Part shown: in pieces, positions 1 through 11,531 of the stretch | Layout of the letters: each line of letters starts with the position of its first letter | Numbering within the stretch: the stretch's first letter is position 1 | DNA from: Ulota crispa | Lineage: Eukaryota > Streptophyta > Bryopsida > Orthotrichales > Orthotrichaceae | Assembly (NCBI GenBank): GCA_963920765.1 | Contig: OY987248.1 | Location: forward strand, 1,059,001 to 1,123,000 | Reading direction: 5' to 3' | Length of the DNA stretch: 64,000 nt | The notes under the pieces: generated by a model | Database searches by the model: none | What the model saw: the letters and a program-made list of their open reading frames with translations, nothing else | Told to the model about the DNA's origin: nothing | Position numbers and translations under genes: made by a program

Positions 1-445
1 CAATGAGCTTCCACAACCTCTCAACTTGAATAGCCATAGTTTGAAACCTTCAAAGGCCAAGCCCAAAATCCAAAGTCATAAACTTCCACGGCCTCTCACT
101 TGAATAGTCATAGTGTGAAGCCTCCAAAGGCCAAGCCCAAAGTCTAAAGTCATAGCATTTATTAGGCCTTCCAAATCTAACGGCCAAGATCTTGTTGGCT
201 TTTTATTATACTATGAAAACCAATTGTCGGCCTCTCACCCATAGTTTGGATCTCCATTTTTGCTTAACCCAAACTTTTCTTGAGAGGCCGTCATTTTGGA
301 TGAAAGGATGATGTCATAGGGGGTGAGGGACTTTGGACGTTAGCCTCTAGTAGAAAGGATCAAGCAGCCAAACTCTTGGTTTCTTGCAATTTGGTTGATG
401 GAAATCCACGACCTCTAGACCTTTGGCCATAGTGTGAAGCAACCC
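1..445 (+). repeat. Tourist-like MITE, copy A (cut by window edge)
   Basis: This stretch matches 39577-40132 in the same orientation over most of its length, sharing phrases such as AAAGGCCAAGCCCAAAG and CTTGAGAGGCCGTC. Its right end reads CATAGTGTGAAGCAACCC followed by TAA, equivalent to the complete copy's right end. An internal segment of about 75 bp is duplicated in tandem within the first 150 bases. The left end lies outside the window. Confidence 0.75.
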
Positions 446-454
446 TAAGTATCT

Positions 455-610
455 TTTCACAAACAATACTACAAGGAAACCATGGTCAAATTTACAAAAA
501 GTTGATGAAGATTGTGACCTAAACTACAGTATATTGTAGATTAGGTCACAATCTTTGTTAACTTTTTGTAATTTTGACCATGGTTTCCTTGTAGTATTGT
601 TTGTAAGAAA
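455..610. repeat. Near-perfect foldback hairpin
   Basis: Two arms of about 68 bases are reverse complements (left arm contains ACTACAAGGAAACCATGGTC, right arm GACCATGGTTTCCTTGTAGT) and are separated by a loop of under 20 bases. The core GTGACCTAA/TTAGGTCAC recurs in the hairpin at 2048-2139, so this is a small family of foldback elements. A transcript would form a long double-stranded RNA. Confidence 0.85.
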
Positions 611-785
611 AATGTCTTTGAATATATGTATAATCTTAAACCATCTTTATAAGTTGGTATGTGAAATTAGTACTTCAGATAGAATCCTAGTGGAGGTATA
701 AGGTCCTACTATCCCTAGTGCTATTGTTGCTATCCTTTTGACTTAGCATAGCATTCTTAATCATAAGTGGGAAGGTCCTTTCGTT

Positions 786-932
786 AGAAGAAAATTTGAA
801 AAAACTGCGTTAAAGTCAGTATAATCTACTTGATGTTGTTTTGTTCCTAATGCAAAAAAAAAAATCATTAAGAACAAAAGAGCATCAAGCAGATTATGTT
901 GACTTTAACACAATTTTTTCAATTTTTCTTCT
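786..932. repeat. Foldback hairpin with A-rich loop
   Basis: The left arm (AGAAGAAAATTTGAAAAAAC, TAATCTACTTGATG) is complementary to the right arm (CATCAAGCAGATTA, AATTTTTCTTCT) over about 65 bases, with an A-run near the loop. It is not obviously related in sequence to the hairpins at 455 and 2048. The 62-codon open frame here is a by-product. Confidence 0.75.
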
Positions 933-1094
933 AGTGTTTGCACACAAAAAACATAAGTACATAGAAGTAAGTCAACTAAAGAATCAAATAGAACAAACTA
1001 TTCTTGAGGATTGCCAATCAAGATTTTAATTTAAATTTAAGGGTGACTGGATTATTCCAAAAAGAAATACTTTGCATATCTATTATTAGCTTAA

Positions 1095-1323
1095 CCCCTA
1101 AAGGATGTTGCCTACCAAAAGTGTTAGCTGTATTCATACAAAGACCATCACTTGAAGAAATGACTTTATGACAAATGTCAAAAAATTCCCAAAAAAACCT
1201 AGGTAGTATGTTTATGATTTGATTTAAGATTTACTGCTTCAATAAAAAATTATGGGCTACCCAAATATCCCATCTATATACAATATATGAGAGCATATAC
1301 AATGCAACAACATCCTTTAGGGG
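1095..1323. mobile_element. TTAA-flanked MITE, short family, complete copy
   Basis: The element is bounded by the inverted repeat CCCCTAAAGGATGTTG and flanked on both sides by TTAA (1091-1094 and 1324-1327). Relatives lie at 42072-42315, 50012-50230 and, as an end fragment, 62791-62814. TTAA targets and CCC-starting ends are features of piggyBac-type transposons; that assignment is inference because no transposase is present. Confidence 0.8.
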
Positions 1324-1507
1324 TTAAGGCACATATTTGTTGTTATTCTATCTTAGTTCCTTTGCCTACTTTGAATTGTCCGTGTCTAAAGGCAACATGG
1401 GATGAAGGATTAAGGTCAAAGTACAACATGGAATTAAGGTAAGAAGGCAATGTAAGTGGGATTAAGGTCCATTAGTACTAGTAGTTTGATCACCCATATT
1501 ATCAATC

Positions 1508-1830
1508 TATATTATAAAGCGTGCATTATATGTCTCGTAATATTCAAAATTCTCTATTAATACCGCAAAATCTATTAGAGAGGGGGAGGAGAGAAAAGGC
1601 TCCCAAAGGGAGGGTGAAAAATCATTATAATTTTTTTTTAAAATTCTATGTTATAAGGTTTGTTTAGAATTACATAAATTTTTTAAGTAATAATTCACCC
1701 AAAATTGGAATTCAAAATTGAGGGGAAGGAGAGGAAAAGGTAATAAGGAAAAATAAGGGTGAAAAGTCATTTAAAAAATCACCAAATATTATGAGAGACA
1801 TGGAACAAAGTGCATGCAAGGCATACTTGT
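1508..1830. repeat. Possible small foldback element with internal duplication
   Basis: Imperfect inverted sequences (GCATTATATGTCTCGTAATATT near 1524 against AATATTATGAGAGACATG near 1785) enclose two related G/A-rich segments, near 1571-1640 and 1720-1790, that both read like GGAGAGGAAAAGG followed by GGGTGAAAA-TCATT. Boundaries and family are uncertain. Confidence 0.35.
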
Positions 1831-2047
1831 TGAAATTAAAATGACACTATTGTTTACTTGATTCAATAATGTTACATTTGGACTACCCAATGTCTTGACT
1901 TTGAGAGTTTAACCTGGAGAAATGGAGCACTTGCCTCAAGACCTTGGATGAACCAAAAAAAATCATTCTCATCAAGATGAGGTATTTCTCTTTCTAGGAA
2001 CTTCATTAAACTCTACTGATGCTATAGAGACTGGATATTCAGTTTGG

Positions 2048-2139
2048 GAAACTATGGCCTTTTTGACAGAAAAATGTGACCTAATTTACAATAAATTGTA
2101 GATTAGGTCACATTTTTCAATAAAAAAGATCATGGTTTC
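2048..2139. repeat. Foldback hairpin, related to the one at 455
   Basis: The arms TGTGACCTAATTTACAAT and ATTGTAGATTAGGTCACA sit either side of an AA loop, and complementarity extends outwards to GAAACTATG/CATGGTTTC. The core and the outer CATGGTTTC phrase are shared with 455-610. Confidence 0.75.
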
Positions 2140-2816
2140 TTGTGGTGGGAGTTTTTCCTCTTTATGTAGAATACATACCTCAAGGTTTATGCTTATGAAT
2201 CTACACCTTGTTTAGTGTATGGAACTATACCCAAGCTTCTATGTAATTTGTAACAAGTACGCATTTTTGCACAACATTTTTATGAAGTTTTCTCCTGGAA
2301 TTTCTTTACCTTTTTCTTATTCTTTGTTTACTTGAATATTTGTTTTTGTTGTTTTGTACTCTTTTTTCTTTTCTTTTTTTGATGATAAAGAGTTTACAGG
2401 GTTGCCAACAGAGGAGCTTGAAAAATGGCTGGGAAGCCCAAAAAGGAGTTTCGCATTCACAAACTCACAAGGCATTGCCATTGTCAACGAATTTGAAACA
2501 TAAGACTTTTCTATACTGAAATAATATGGTAAAATCTAAGGATCATCCTAGTTTTAATGTAAATTATTTTTAAAAATTGCTGCAAAGAAAGAGCTAACCT
2601 ATAGCAAACACCAAAACACTCATCTCCAGTAGGGTTTATGCATGTTCTAAACAAAACGGACATTTTGTCATTGAGTTGACAATCCAATGGAACTAGGGCC
2701 GCGCAACAAAACCAAGAATAAAAGGATTGTATTAAGCATTAAATGATGCCCACTCTCGTTTTTTTTAATGACCAGTTATTTTATTTTGTTTGGTTTTGGC
2801 TGTTGTTGGGTCGTCC

Positions 2817-3138
2817 ATAACATTCAGTAGCGCTACCAGGCGCTGCCCTCCTTCGAGATGAAACGTTGTGGAATATTCCACACCCATCTTTAGCTATGGG
2901 GACACTTGGCTGAATTTGTCAAAGAGTTTATGAAAAAGAGGTTGAGTTTAGTGCACATATGTTGATGTGCGGGCCAGCCATGTCAAAAAATTTAAAAGAA
3001 AAAAAAAGAAAAAAAGAAAAAAGAAAAAAGAAATAAGAAAAAACTTTTTCTATTGTTTTTGGTGTGTCAGGATGAAGTTCTTGGATGATACCTGAAGAGA
3101 GGGAAAGGCAGCCTCTCTTCACGCTACTAAATGTTATG
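2817..3138 (+). mobile_element. MITE with CATAACATTCAGTAG ends, copy 1
   Basis: The left end reads ATAACATTCAGTAGC and the right end GCTACTAAATGTTAT, its reverse complement with one change. The inside contains TGGAATATTCCACACCC and a long A/G run, and matches 44997-45341 in reverse orientation. No transposase is present. The purine run at 2995-3045 is a simple repeat. Confidence 0.75.
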
Positions 3139-3399
3139 TCTCTATGGTTTTTAGTTGTATAAATTTGTGAACACTAGCTAGTTTTTCTTGGCTTTATTTT
3201 CTTCATTCTTGACTCTTTATTGAAAATTTGGTATTTAAAAAAAAAAACCTCCTAAAAATTTCTATATCTTTTGAGTTTTATTTTCCAAATCTACTGCAAA
3301 ATGCTACATATAGAGCAATAACAATACAAACACATATAGGCTTGCTACTGTGTGTCAATAATTTGCAATGAAAATGGGACATAGCTTCTACAACTAGAG

Positions 3400-3735
3400 G
3401 TTTAGGGGTGACTTCATGTGTAGGGTGACCGCGGGTATGGGCAACTCCTGCATCCAAGCGACTTTAGGCCGTAGCCGCTTTTTGACCCGCGGTGGCCTAC
3501 TTGGGCCCGCACGCGCCCTCCAGAACCCTCAGTTGCATGTCCTAAATCTCCACACGCCCTATCGGACCAGCATGCACCCTCTCCGACCTCCATGTGCACG
3601 CGCCCCCTAGACCTCCGTGGGCCCTCCCGCACCGGTGGTTCTAGGTGGACCCGCAGTCGCACCATCCCACTCAAATGCGCCCAGGCGCAATTCCCCAACT
3701 CCAGTCGCTCCATATAAGCCTGTCGCCCATGCCCT
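3400..3735. other. GC-rich island in AT-rich DNA, no gene recognised
   Basis: Base composition changes abruptly to GC-rich with many CpG sites between about 3420 and 3730. Open frames on both strands give proline/arginine-rich translations without recognisable domains. It could be a decayed gene edge, a transposon fragment or an insertion of other origin. Confidence 0.4.
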
Positions 3736-3739
3736 TTTT

Positions 3740-5545
3740 GTTACCTTTCTTCCTCAATACGGCTATACGGCTTGTAACTATGTATGCAAGGTCACAAACA
3801 AAAGTTTCACATGTTGATAGTAGTCAACCAAATTATGATGCAAAATGCCATAAATTTCTACAAGAGGGGCTCTCTCTTGTCAACCCATCCTTACAAGGAT
3901 TTTATATCATAAGCACTTCAAAAACATCAAAGTGCCCTTTAAATGGTGACAATGTTCATGGTCAATTACTATTTTGCTTCTTCTTAATTTAGTGTATGAG
4001 AAAGCCTTAACCCTTGAAGGGCCCTTGGACTCTGGAGCTACAATACCAAATACGGTCGCAATTAATATTTAGAAGTTTGAATCAGCTAGAAATTAAGTGT
4101 TACAATCATACATATTGAAAGGTTGTATGATGGTGGGTGCATATATTTTTTTGAAAAATCCTCAGAGCAGCTCAAATATGTCTATACATACAATCATACA
4201 TACGGCCGCAAAGGCCGTTTGGGCCCTTCAGGGATCAACTTTGCAAAACAATGTTATGTAATCAACTTGCTTTTTAAGCTTATTGATATTCAAATGATTT
4301 GAGATATCTATCATTATTTCATTATTTGTAACCCAAACAGCTCCTCAATTTTGTATGTTTGCAGATAAATTCGGGAGAATGTGAGCAAATTGTCATATTT
4401 GACCACGTCACTCGAAGGAAGCTCTAGGGTGATGTCTTTTCTTTGCTCTTTATTCTTTTTCTTTGGTAATTGAAGCGCTTTCATATTTTATTCTTAATGC
4501 AACGTACAATAATTTCAAATGCATGGCAAATGTTATGGCACATTGTTTACAAAAATGAAAAAAGAAAAGGTGAGAAGCTACATTTTTTTAGTTTTCAAAG
4601 TAGTATGAACATTTTGTAAATTTCGTATTGAAAAGATTGATACAAATCCCGCGTAAGCATAGAATTTGTAAGATAATTATTAGTGAGCACGTTGTAAATC
4701 ATGTTGACAATTGTGAAGAATATAAAAGTTGTAAATTGTAGTTTAAAATATTTTAACATCCATTCAAAAATATCATATCAGTATGGTTTTATTTGGGATT
4801 TTTTAAAACATTAAACTGTAAATAATCAATGATGCATGCACATTAGCACTACCTTGTATGAAATTAAATACCATTTGTTCCAAAAATTTGTAGTAATTTT
4901 TAGGAATGCAATAAATGCAAATATCAAAACATACTAATAATCAACCAACAAGTGTTATGTATCTTTTGGTACTTATCTCATGATCTTTGGTAATGTATGA
5001 TCAAATGACAAGTTGTCACTTAGCATGGATAATACTAATAATGTGGCACAGTATAAGAATGTGTAGTTTGTACTCATTCATGCTCAAAAGTTCATAACTA
5101 ATGAAGCAATAAATATTCATTGAATAACTTGATCATAAAAACAAGGTAATTGCAACAATCCAAAAAAGCTGTTAATTGATGATGGTGCTTAATTAGGGTT
5201 TGTTAGCTAACATGATAGTTTGTCCTTCCAAAATATACTTAAAGGTAATAGTTCAAATAATGGCCTTCAAATTTTGGCTTTTACGAAAAAAACAAGAAAA
5301 AAGATTTAGAAACGAATGTAACCAAAACTTTAGATATCAAGTATAAAATAAAAATAGACCATACTATACTATAATTTACTCAAAAGTCAATCGAATTTTT
5401 TTTGTAAAATTATTTTCAATCAGTAGTAATTATTTCTTTTGGTATGTTTATTATTACAATTGTAAATCTATCCGCGTATGTTTTAATTTTGAATTGTTAT
5501 ATACAACTTTGGTGTATAATTTACCATTGGATAAATTTTATAGTT
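3740..5545. other. AT-rich intergenic stretch, nothing recognised
   Basis: No open frame with recognisable motifs, no clear inverted termini and no RNA gene were seen. Confidence 0.6.
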
Positions 5546-5548
5546 TTG

Positions 5549-6475
5549 TAAAGGACCAAGCCCTTTTTTCAATGAAAGTTACTAAAAGCTGCCACTTTGG
5601 GGGAATGAGTAGAAATATAGGAAAAATAGTTATTTTTGGAAATCCAACCATAAGATCTTGCTTTAGATTGTGGAAGGTATTTGTGGAAAAAAATAACTCA
5701 TTCTAAATGTAGAGGAGTGAGATATTGACATTTGAAGTGAAATGAAAGTTTTTTTCCTTGTTGCCCAAAATTTTTAGAAGCCTTTCATTGCCCCTAAATA
5801 AATATAATTGCTTTATGCATAGTTGAGGTTTATTTTCCCATGTAGAAGACCAAGTTAGGTAAGTGTGGGAAAATTTTCAAATGAATTGAAGGTGTGAATC
5901 ATAATTTGTAAAAGCTTGCAATGCCATAAAGCCATGAAATTTGCATATACACTAGGCAAAATTGGAGGATATATGTAAAATTCAGAAATGTGAATTACTT
6001 TGATCCAAATGACAAAAACCAAGGATTCTTAGTCTACTACAACTTGGAAAAAGAATCAAAGAAGTCAAAAAACAAATTCACAAAGAGCTCAAAAATGTAA
6101 AGCACCAAAGGCAAAAGGAATGGAGGTATGGAAGTCCAGTACCTGCCCGCAAACTAAAACTTTTCACTCATATATCAAAATTGAATGATTCAAAGCTCCC
6201 CACATATGTATAAATCTAAAGAACCAATTTCTGATTTTTGTTTTGAAAAAATGTTATTTAAAAAAAAATTGGCTGCCTGCTCTCTTTTGTTTTTCAGAAA
6301 TTCATGCATAACTTCTTCAATAATTGTTAAAATGAAGGAAATATTAGATGCCCACGTAAATCTTTGAATTCCCCATCTTTAATAAAAATTTCAAAAAATC
6401 ACGCAAAATATTCTAGCCATATGTACATGCCCAAAATCTTGTTTATCTCTCAAAGGGACAATGATCCTTTAGGGG
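5549..6475 (+). mobile_element. TTAA-flanked element, long family, left tip eroded
   Basis: The sequence is a reverse-oriented relative of 9482-10406, sharing TAAAGGACCAAG at the left, TGCCACTTT near 5590, CAAAGCTCCCCAC near 6190 and CATGCCCAAAAT near 6425. The right end is CCTTTAGGGG followed by TTAA. At the left the expected TTAACCCC has been lost. No long coding frame is seen, so it is non-autonomous. Confidence 0.75.
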
Positions 6476-6673
6476 TTAAATATTTATGCTTTTGAAAGTT
6501 TGGTCACCCCAATGTTCCCAAAGAATTGAGAATTAACAAGACAAAATCAGAAGGCCTCAACATTTTTAAGAAATAAAGTAAAATTCACCATAACTTCATA
6601 ATTAGAATATAGGAAGAATATTTTGGAATTGATGTGTAAATTAGTATTGTAGATAATCGAGGTTTATATTATA

Positions 6674-7081
6674 GGGAATTGCTAAAGCCACACCCAAAAT
6701 TGCTAATGTCACACCCCCTATAAGTATGTATTTTGCAAATTTAATGCTATTTTTTTTATTCAAGTGGTCCATCATTCATTCAATCAAAGCATTACCATCT
6801 TCTTGAAAGAAAGAAAAACAAATAAGTTTTTTTGTTGAACTTTTATTGCACCATTGCTATTTTTTTAATATATTTTTGCTTTAAATAGTTCAAAAGTCTT
6901 GTATTTTTAGTTTCAAATTCAAGCACATCTAATTTTTTTGAATACAATTTTAGAATGATAAAGATGAAACAAATCTATTGATCCAAATTTAAAAAATCAA
7001 CATTAAATTCTCATAGTTTATGGTCAAAGAACACATTGGGGTGTCGCGTTAGCAATTCTGGGTGTGGCTTTAGCAATTCCC
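6674..7081. mobile_element. Mutator-like MITE with perfect 9-bp TSD
   Basis: Terminal inverted repeats GGGAATTGCTAAAGCCACAC bound a 408-bp AT-rich element with no coding capacity. It is flanked by a perfect 9-bp direct repeat TATATTATA (6665-6673 and 7082-7090). A 9-bp duplication is characteristic of the Mutator superfamily; the superfamily call rests on that length and the G-starting ends. Confidence 0.85.
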
Positions 7082-7285
7082 TATATTATATCCAGTCAAT
7101 TGTATAAACCAATACAGTCATTTGGGTTTGACATTGAATTTGAAACTCAGAATTTAAATTCTTTATAAATCATAATTCAAACAAGGTATTGATAAGTTTT
7201 AAAAATAATGTTTGTCAAATTAGGTTTTGAATGATGACCTCATTGTTGTAGATATTCTAGATTTGTTGATTGCTTTAGTGTATTA

Positions 7286-7986
7286 GAGCATCTGCACCCT
7301 TGCATGCAACTTGGAGCTATCAAAAGGAGGTGTTAAGGGTGCATTTAGAATTGTGGGCTTGCTCAAATTGCATATGCCCCACCATTTTCATTGAGCAAAA
7401 ACAAAGAGTGTATCATAAGGTAGGAGGCTCATGAATGGAGCATCTACGGGCTGAAATTGAATTTTGGGTATGTAAAACTTCTTGAAATACTTTCAGTAAA
7501 ATTTCTTTGAAAGACAAGAAGAATTGGCATCCAACCCAAGTTGTTTCATGTTTTTTGAAACTTTGTGGAATTATTTATGAAATTTTGAAGTGAAAAGGCC
7601 ATAGGGCTCTAAAATGGAGCACCCCTCAAATGTATATCACATGTACATTATTGAAGGGCTATGAAAGACAACATGTACAAACACAATACATTTGAGGAGG
7701 TGCTCCATTTTAGAGCTTACTCTGAATTAGAGCCTCCTACCTTAGTGGCAAAGTGTTGAGCTTCAGTTGCAAGCCTTTGTTGTCGACCAACCAACAAGCT
7801 TTGATTATCTTGGATTTGGGCATGCTAACAATTATCCAAAACCTCAATGTTCGTGTTTTTGAGCTACAATTGAGTGGGCCTTGGCTTGCATTTGCCGTTA
7901 ACGCATTTGTGGTGAGGAGTGCCAAACGAAGCAAGCACACAAAGTGGCATTTTGGGTGTGTTTTGCGTGCAAGGATGCGGATGCTC
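7286..7986. mobile_element. GAGCATC-type element (PIF/Harbinger-like), 0.7 kb
   Basis: The left end GAGCATCTGCACCCTTGC and the reverse complement of the right end GAGCATCCGCATCCTTGC match. The flanking trinucleotides are TTA on the left and TCA on the right, compatible with an aged 3-bp duplication. A TA-flanked MITE (7418-7742) is nested inside. Related termini occur at 11532, 18042, 25182 and 61323. Confidence 0.65.
7418..7742 (+). mobile_element. AGGTAG-ended TA-flanked MITE, nested copy
   Basis: The ends AGGTAGGAGGCTC and GAGCCTCCTACCT are inverted and flanked by TA on both sides. The 325-bp body carries AAACTTCTTGAAATA and GAAAGACAAG, also found at 8698-9151 (reverse) and 17377-18011 (same orientation). 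TA duplication suggests the Tc1/mariner (Stowaway-like) group. Confidence 0.85.
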
Positions 7987-8697
7987 TCAATTTGTTTGTT
8001 CAAAAACACTTTTGAATTAAGTCAACTTAATAAAATTCATTCCTATTTCTATTTCTATATTTTTGATAAAGTGATCAATATAGCAATGTTAAATCCAAAT
8101 TTTTGATACATAATACTATTGATTAGGGGCATGCAAAAACATGTTCCATGTTTCAACCTAGTTTTTTGCCAAATCACAACCTTGTTGGATTGAAAAGGGC
8201 ATGATGAAACATTAAAATTACTTTGATGTTTTACAATTAGTTGTTGTTTGAACTCAACTTGGGTTTTAGATAATGCCAAATCCAAATTTGAAAACAAAGC
8301 GCTTTTGACACCAATGCGCCTCAAAAGTGCAACTGTGTAGGCATTTCTTAGTGAACCCAAACTTGGAATGTAAAACACACAATGAAGCTATACAAGTTCT
8401 CATTCTCATCTAGTCAAACAATCAAAGTATCAAAGTTTGAAAGTTTGGTGACACTAGGAATCTCCAATGTAGTTTGGATTATCCGTTTTACCTTGCCAAG
8501 CAATAATCACACTTTTTTTTTTGACTATGCACAACATAAGTTTGAAACCATCCATCAACCTAATACAGGGCTGTTTGGATTTTGAGAGACTAAGCTTAAC
8601 CTTTGGAACATACAAGGCAATGCCACTATGTTGTAAGTTTGAAATCAGCAAGTCCCAATTCAAGGCCATTTCTCCAACTTTGATGGACTTTAGAGTA

Positions 8698-9151
8698 AGG
8701 TAGTCGGCTCATAAATCGTGCAGGCACTAAAACCGTGCACCTTCTTAAATTTATCTGACACATATATGTTGTTTTTCAAAATTTTCAATAATGTACAAGC
8801 AGTGTACATTTAAGAAGGTGTACAGCTTTAGAGCCCTATGACCAGGGTTTAAATTGTTGGTGAATGAATGCTGAGTTGTCCACTTGTTATTGAAGAATTT
8901 TTGGAGGGAAGGGAAACTAGTGGACAAATTTTGTCAGAATTCGCTAGCAATTTAAACCCTGCCTATGACCTTTCCACTTCAAAATTTCATATCTAATTTC
9001 ACAAAGCTCCAAAAAATCTGAAATAAGTTGGATTAGGTGTCAATTCCTCTTGTCTTTCAAGGAAAATTTACTAAAAAAATATTTCAAGAAGTTTCACCTC
9101 CCCAAAATTCAGTTGCAGCCCTTAGATGCCCGGTTCTTGAGCCTCCTACCT
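8698..9151 (-). mobile_element. AGGTAG-ended TA-flanked MITE carrying a hAT insertion
   Basis: Reverse-oriented copy of the 7418-7742 element, flanked by TA at 8696-8697 and 9152-9153. Its extra length relative to the nested copy is explained by the 118-bp hAT MITE at 8843-8960 plus that element's 8-bp duplication. Confidence 0.85.
8843..8960. mobile_element. 118-bp hAT-type MITE with perfect 8-bp TSD
   Basis: The ends CAGGGTTTAAATTG and CAATTTAAACCCTG are inverted repeats, and CCTATGAC is duplicated immediately outside (8835-8842 and 8961-8968). An 8-bp duplication plus CAGGG-starting termini are the hAT superfamily signature. It has no coding capacity and lies inside another MITE, so it is the younger of the two. 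Confidence 0.9.
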
Positions 9152-9481
9152 TACAAAACAAGATGCTTGAGAAAAAACTTGAATGTTTTATGTAAAAAAC
9201 CAGTTTGCCTCCAAAAGATTTGTTTCCATTTTTTATTTGTCCAGCCAAGGATTTGTTTTATGTATTTTCTTTATTTTGGTTGATTGAACGATATGCACCC
9301 AATAATGCAAGTAAGGAAAAAATGGATAGAATCATCCACGTTTATACATTCATCCAAAAATACTAAAATTGGTATATTTCACACAAGACATGGCAAACTT
9401 GGTGTTTGTTTGACACTTTCGTTCATATTTTCATCCAATATTTTGTGTGTTAAGGTAGGCAATGTCAAAAATGAGGTTTAA

Positions 9482-10406
9482 CCCCTAAAGGACCAAAGTC
9501 CCCTTGGGGGACAAATGGGATTTCGGGCATGTACTTATGGTTAATCTACTTTTTGTGATTTTCTGAAACTTTTATTGAAGGTGGAGAATTCAAAAATCTA
9601 CATGGGCATCTAATTTTTTCTTCATTCTGACATTTGATGAAGAAGTTATGCACAAATTTATGAAATATGGTGTTTGAGGGACAGCCAAAAACTTCTTTAA
9701 AATTTTCATTTTTTTCAAATAAAAATCTGAAATAGGTTCTTTAGACTTATATAAACGTGGGGAGCTTTGAATCATTCAATTTTGATAGATGAGATGAAAG
9801 TTATGAGGAGTTTTTGTTTGTGGGCAGTTCTAGATTCTCTACTCTAAAATAAACTTTGAAGTCATTTATTTTACTCAATTTTCAATATTTTGAAAAAAAA
9901 AAAAAAAAACCAAAGGATGTAGATTGTTTATCACAAAATTACAACCGTTGGGATTTGCATTTTTCATTTTTATAATTAAATTCTTAACAATCTAGTGTTT
10001 TGACTCATTCTCTACTTCTTTTTACTTACTATTTTTTTCCCATGTGTTGTATAGTTCCAATTGATTTGAAAATTTTCCCACACATACCTAACTTGGTCTT
10101 CTACATGGGAAAAATAAACCTCAACTTTGTGTAGAGTAATTTTTTTGATCTAAGAGTGGTCAAAGCCTTCTGAAATTTCTGGGCAATAGCCAAAAAAAAA
10201 CTCATTTCCGTAATTCAAATGTAAATATCTCACTCATTTTTGTATAGATTGAGCTGAATTTTTTACCATGTGAACCTCTTGTATTTTACTGTAAGATCTT
10301 ATGGTTGAATTCTTGTAATTTTTTTTTTTCTTACCATTATACTTGCTTCCCCAAAAGTGGCAGTTTTCTATGTTTTTCAGAGAAAAATGGCTTGGTCCTT
10401 TAGGGG
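9482..10406 (-). mobile_element. TTAA-flanked element, long family, complete copy
   Basis: The 925-bp element has ends CCCCTAAAGGACCAA and TTGGTCCTTTAGGGG, with TTAA on both sides (9478-9481 and 10407-10410). Partial or complete relatives lie at 5549-6475, 38465-38796 and 63594 to the window end. The first 11 bases are shared with the short TTAA family, suggesting mobilisation by the same or a related transposase. Confidence 0.85.
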
Positions 10407-10889
10407 TTAAGTTGTGACAAAAACTCACTTAAAAAAAAGTTTCTTGTACTCACCTCATATTCAATGTCCTCCAAGTGTTGCCATGTATGCATTTTTGGTT
10501 CAATGTATTGCACATACGTGTTTATGGGGCCATGGTGAAAAATCTCAGTTTTTTTTTTTGACAAACAAGGACAAAAGTATATATCTATCCCCTGTTTTAG
10601 AGTTGGTCACTCTTATCCTCTTCAGCGGTTCCAAACTAAATCAAAATCTCTGAATGCAAAACGTGATTTCGAACATTCCCAAATTCAATCTCCTCATGAT
10701 AAATTTCTAAACTTTAACATTTTATGACATGCGGAAAATCATAACTTTTCCACCCTTGGCCCCACATACACATAAGTGCACTAAGCTGAGACTGCATTTC
10801 TTTTAGTGAACCCAGGTTTTGGGACTTTTAGAGTGAAGCTGTTAAACCCAGCTTTTTAAGCTCTCGATCAATCAGATTCTGAGATTTCA

Positions 10890-11230
10890 ATGACGTGTGG
10901 GGGCCAGTCGGTGATTTTTTCCGGAGCCAGGGCATCAGGAGATTTCTTCCAAGTGATGCTGGAGTAGGTGGCTCTGACACATGGCAGGGGCCGCAGAGCT
11001 GCCCGGGACTCTAAATGCGGGACGCCGGCCCCTGCATTTCCCCAGCACGCTTCTGGCACGGCTGGAGTCTGACACCTTTTGGACCCCGCAAACGGCGCTG
11101 CGCCGGCGGGACCGCGATCCCGGGGCCGGGGGGGCTCTTTTACAGGCCAGCTCCTTTTCAAACGACCCTCCCAGTACTGTGAATCTGTGACTACTGTCCA
11201 GGGGGGAAGGGAATTCTTACCAATTGCGTG
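10890..11230. other. GC-rich, CpG-rich island, no gene recognised
   Basis: A sharply bounded GC-rich segment (densest about 10970-11140) contains many CpG sites and open frames on both strands without recognisable domains. It is flanked by ordinary AT-rich DNA. A captured gene fragment or an unmethylated remnant are both possible. Confidence 0.4.
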
Positions 11231-11531
11231 ACCACTGTTCACTGTTCAGTTCGAGTTGCTGATTCAGTGGAGGATCCACGTTAGCAAAGAATTTTTTATT
11301 GTTTTTTCATTGGTCAATTGATCCCCGCCCGTTCATGCGTTTATCGAAAAAAATTCATGGATCGAATCAAATGATCTCCATACACCATCTCATTCATCCT
11401 CACTAAGTCCTTAACCCCTACTTGCCCAGGCCATTTTCATCATTTTCATCAAAATTAGAGGCTTGGGAGACCTATAATTTTGATGCATCTTATCTCAGTC
11501 AATCGGATGAATCACAAATAGTGCCTATTAA

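Noticed and set aside
841-1029. 62-codon frame near the window start
   Set aside because: It mostly lies in the right arm of a foldback hairpin.
1508-1830. Helitron with a TCTATATTATAAAG-like 5' end
   Set aside because: The start resembles a Helitron terminus, but no 3' hairpin followed by CTRR was found; kept only as a possible foldback.
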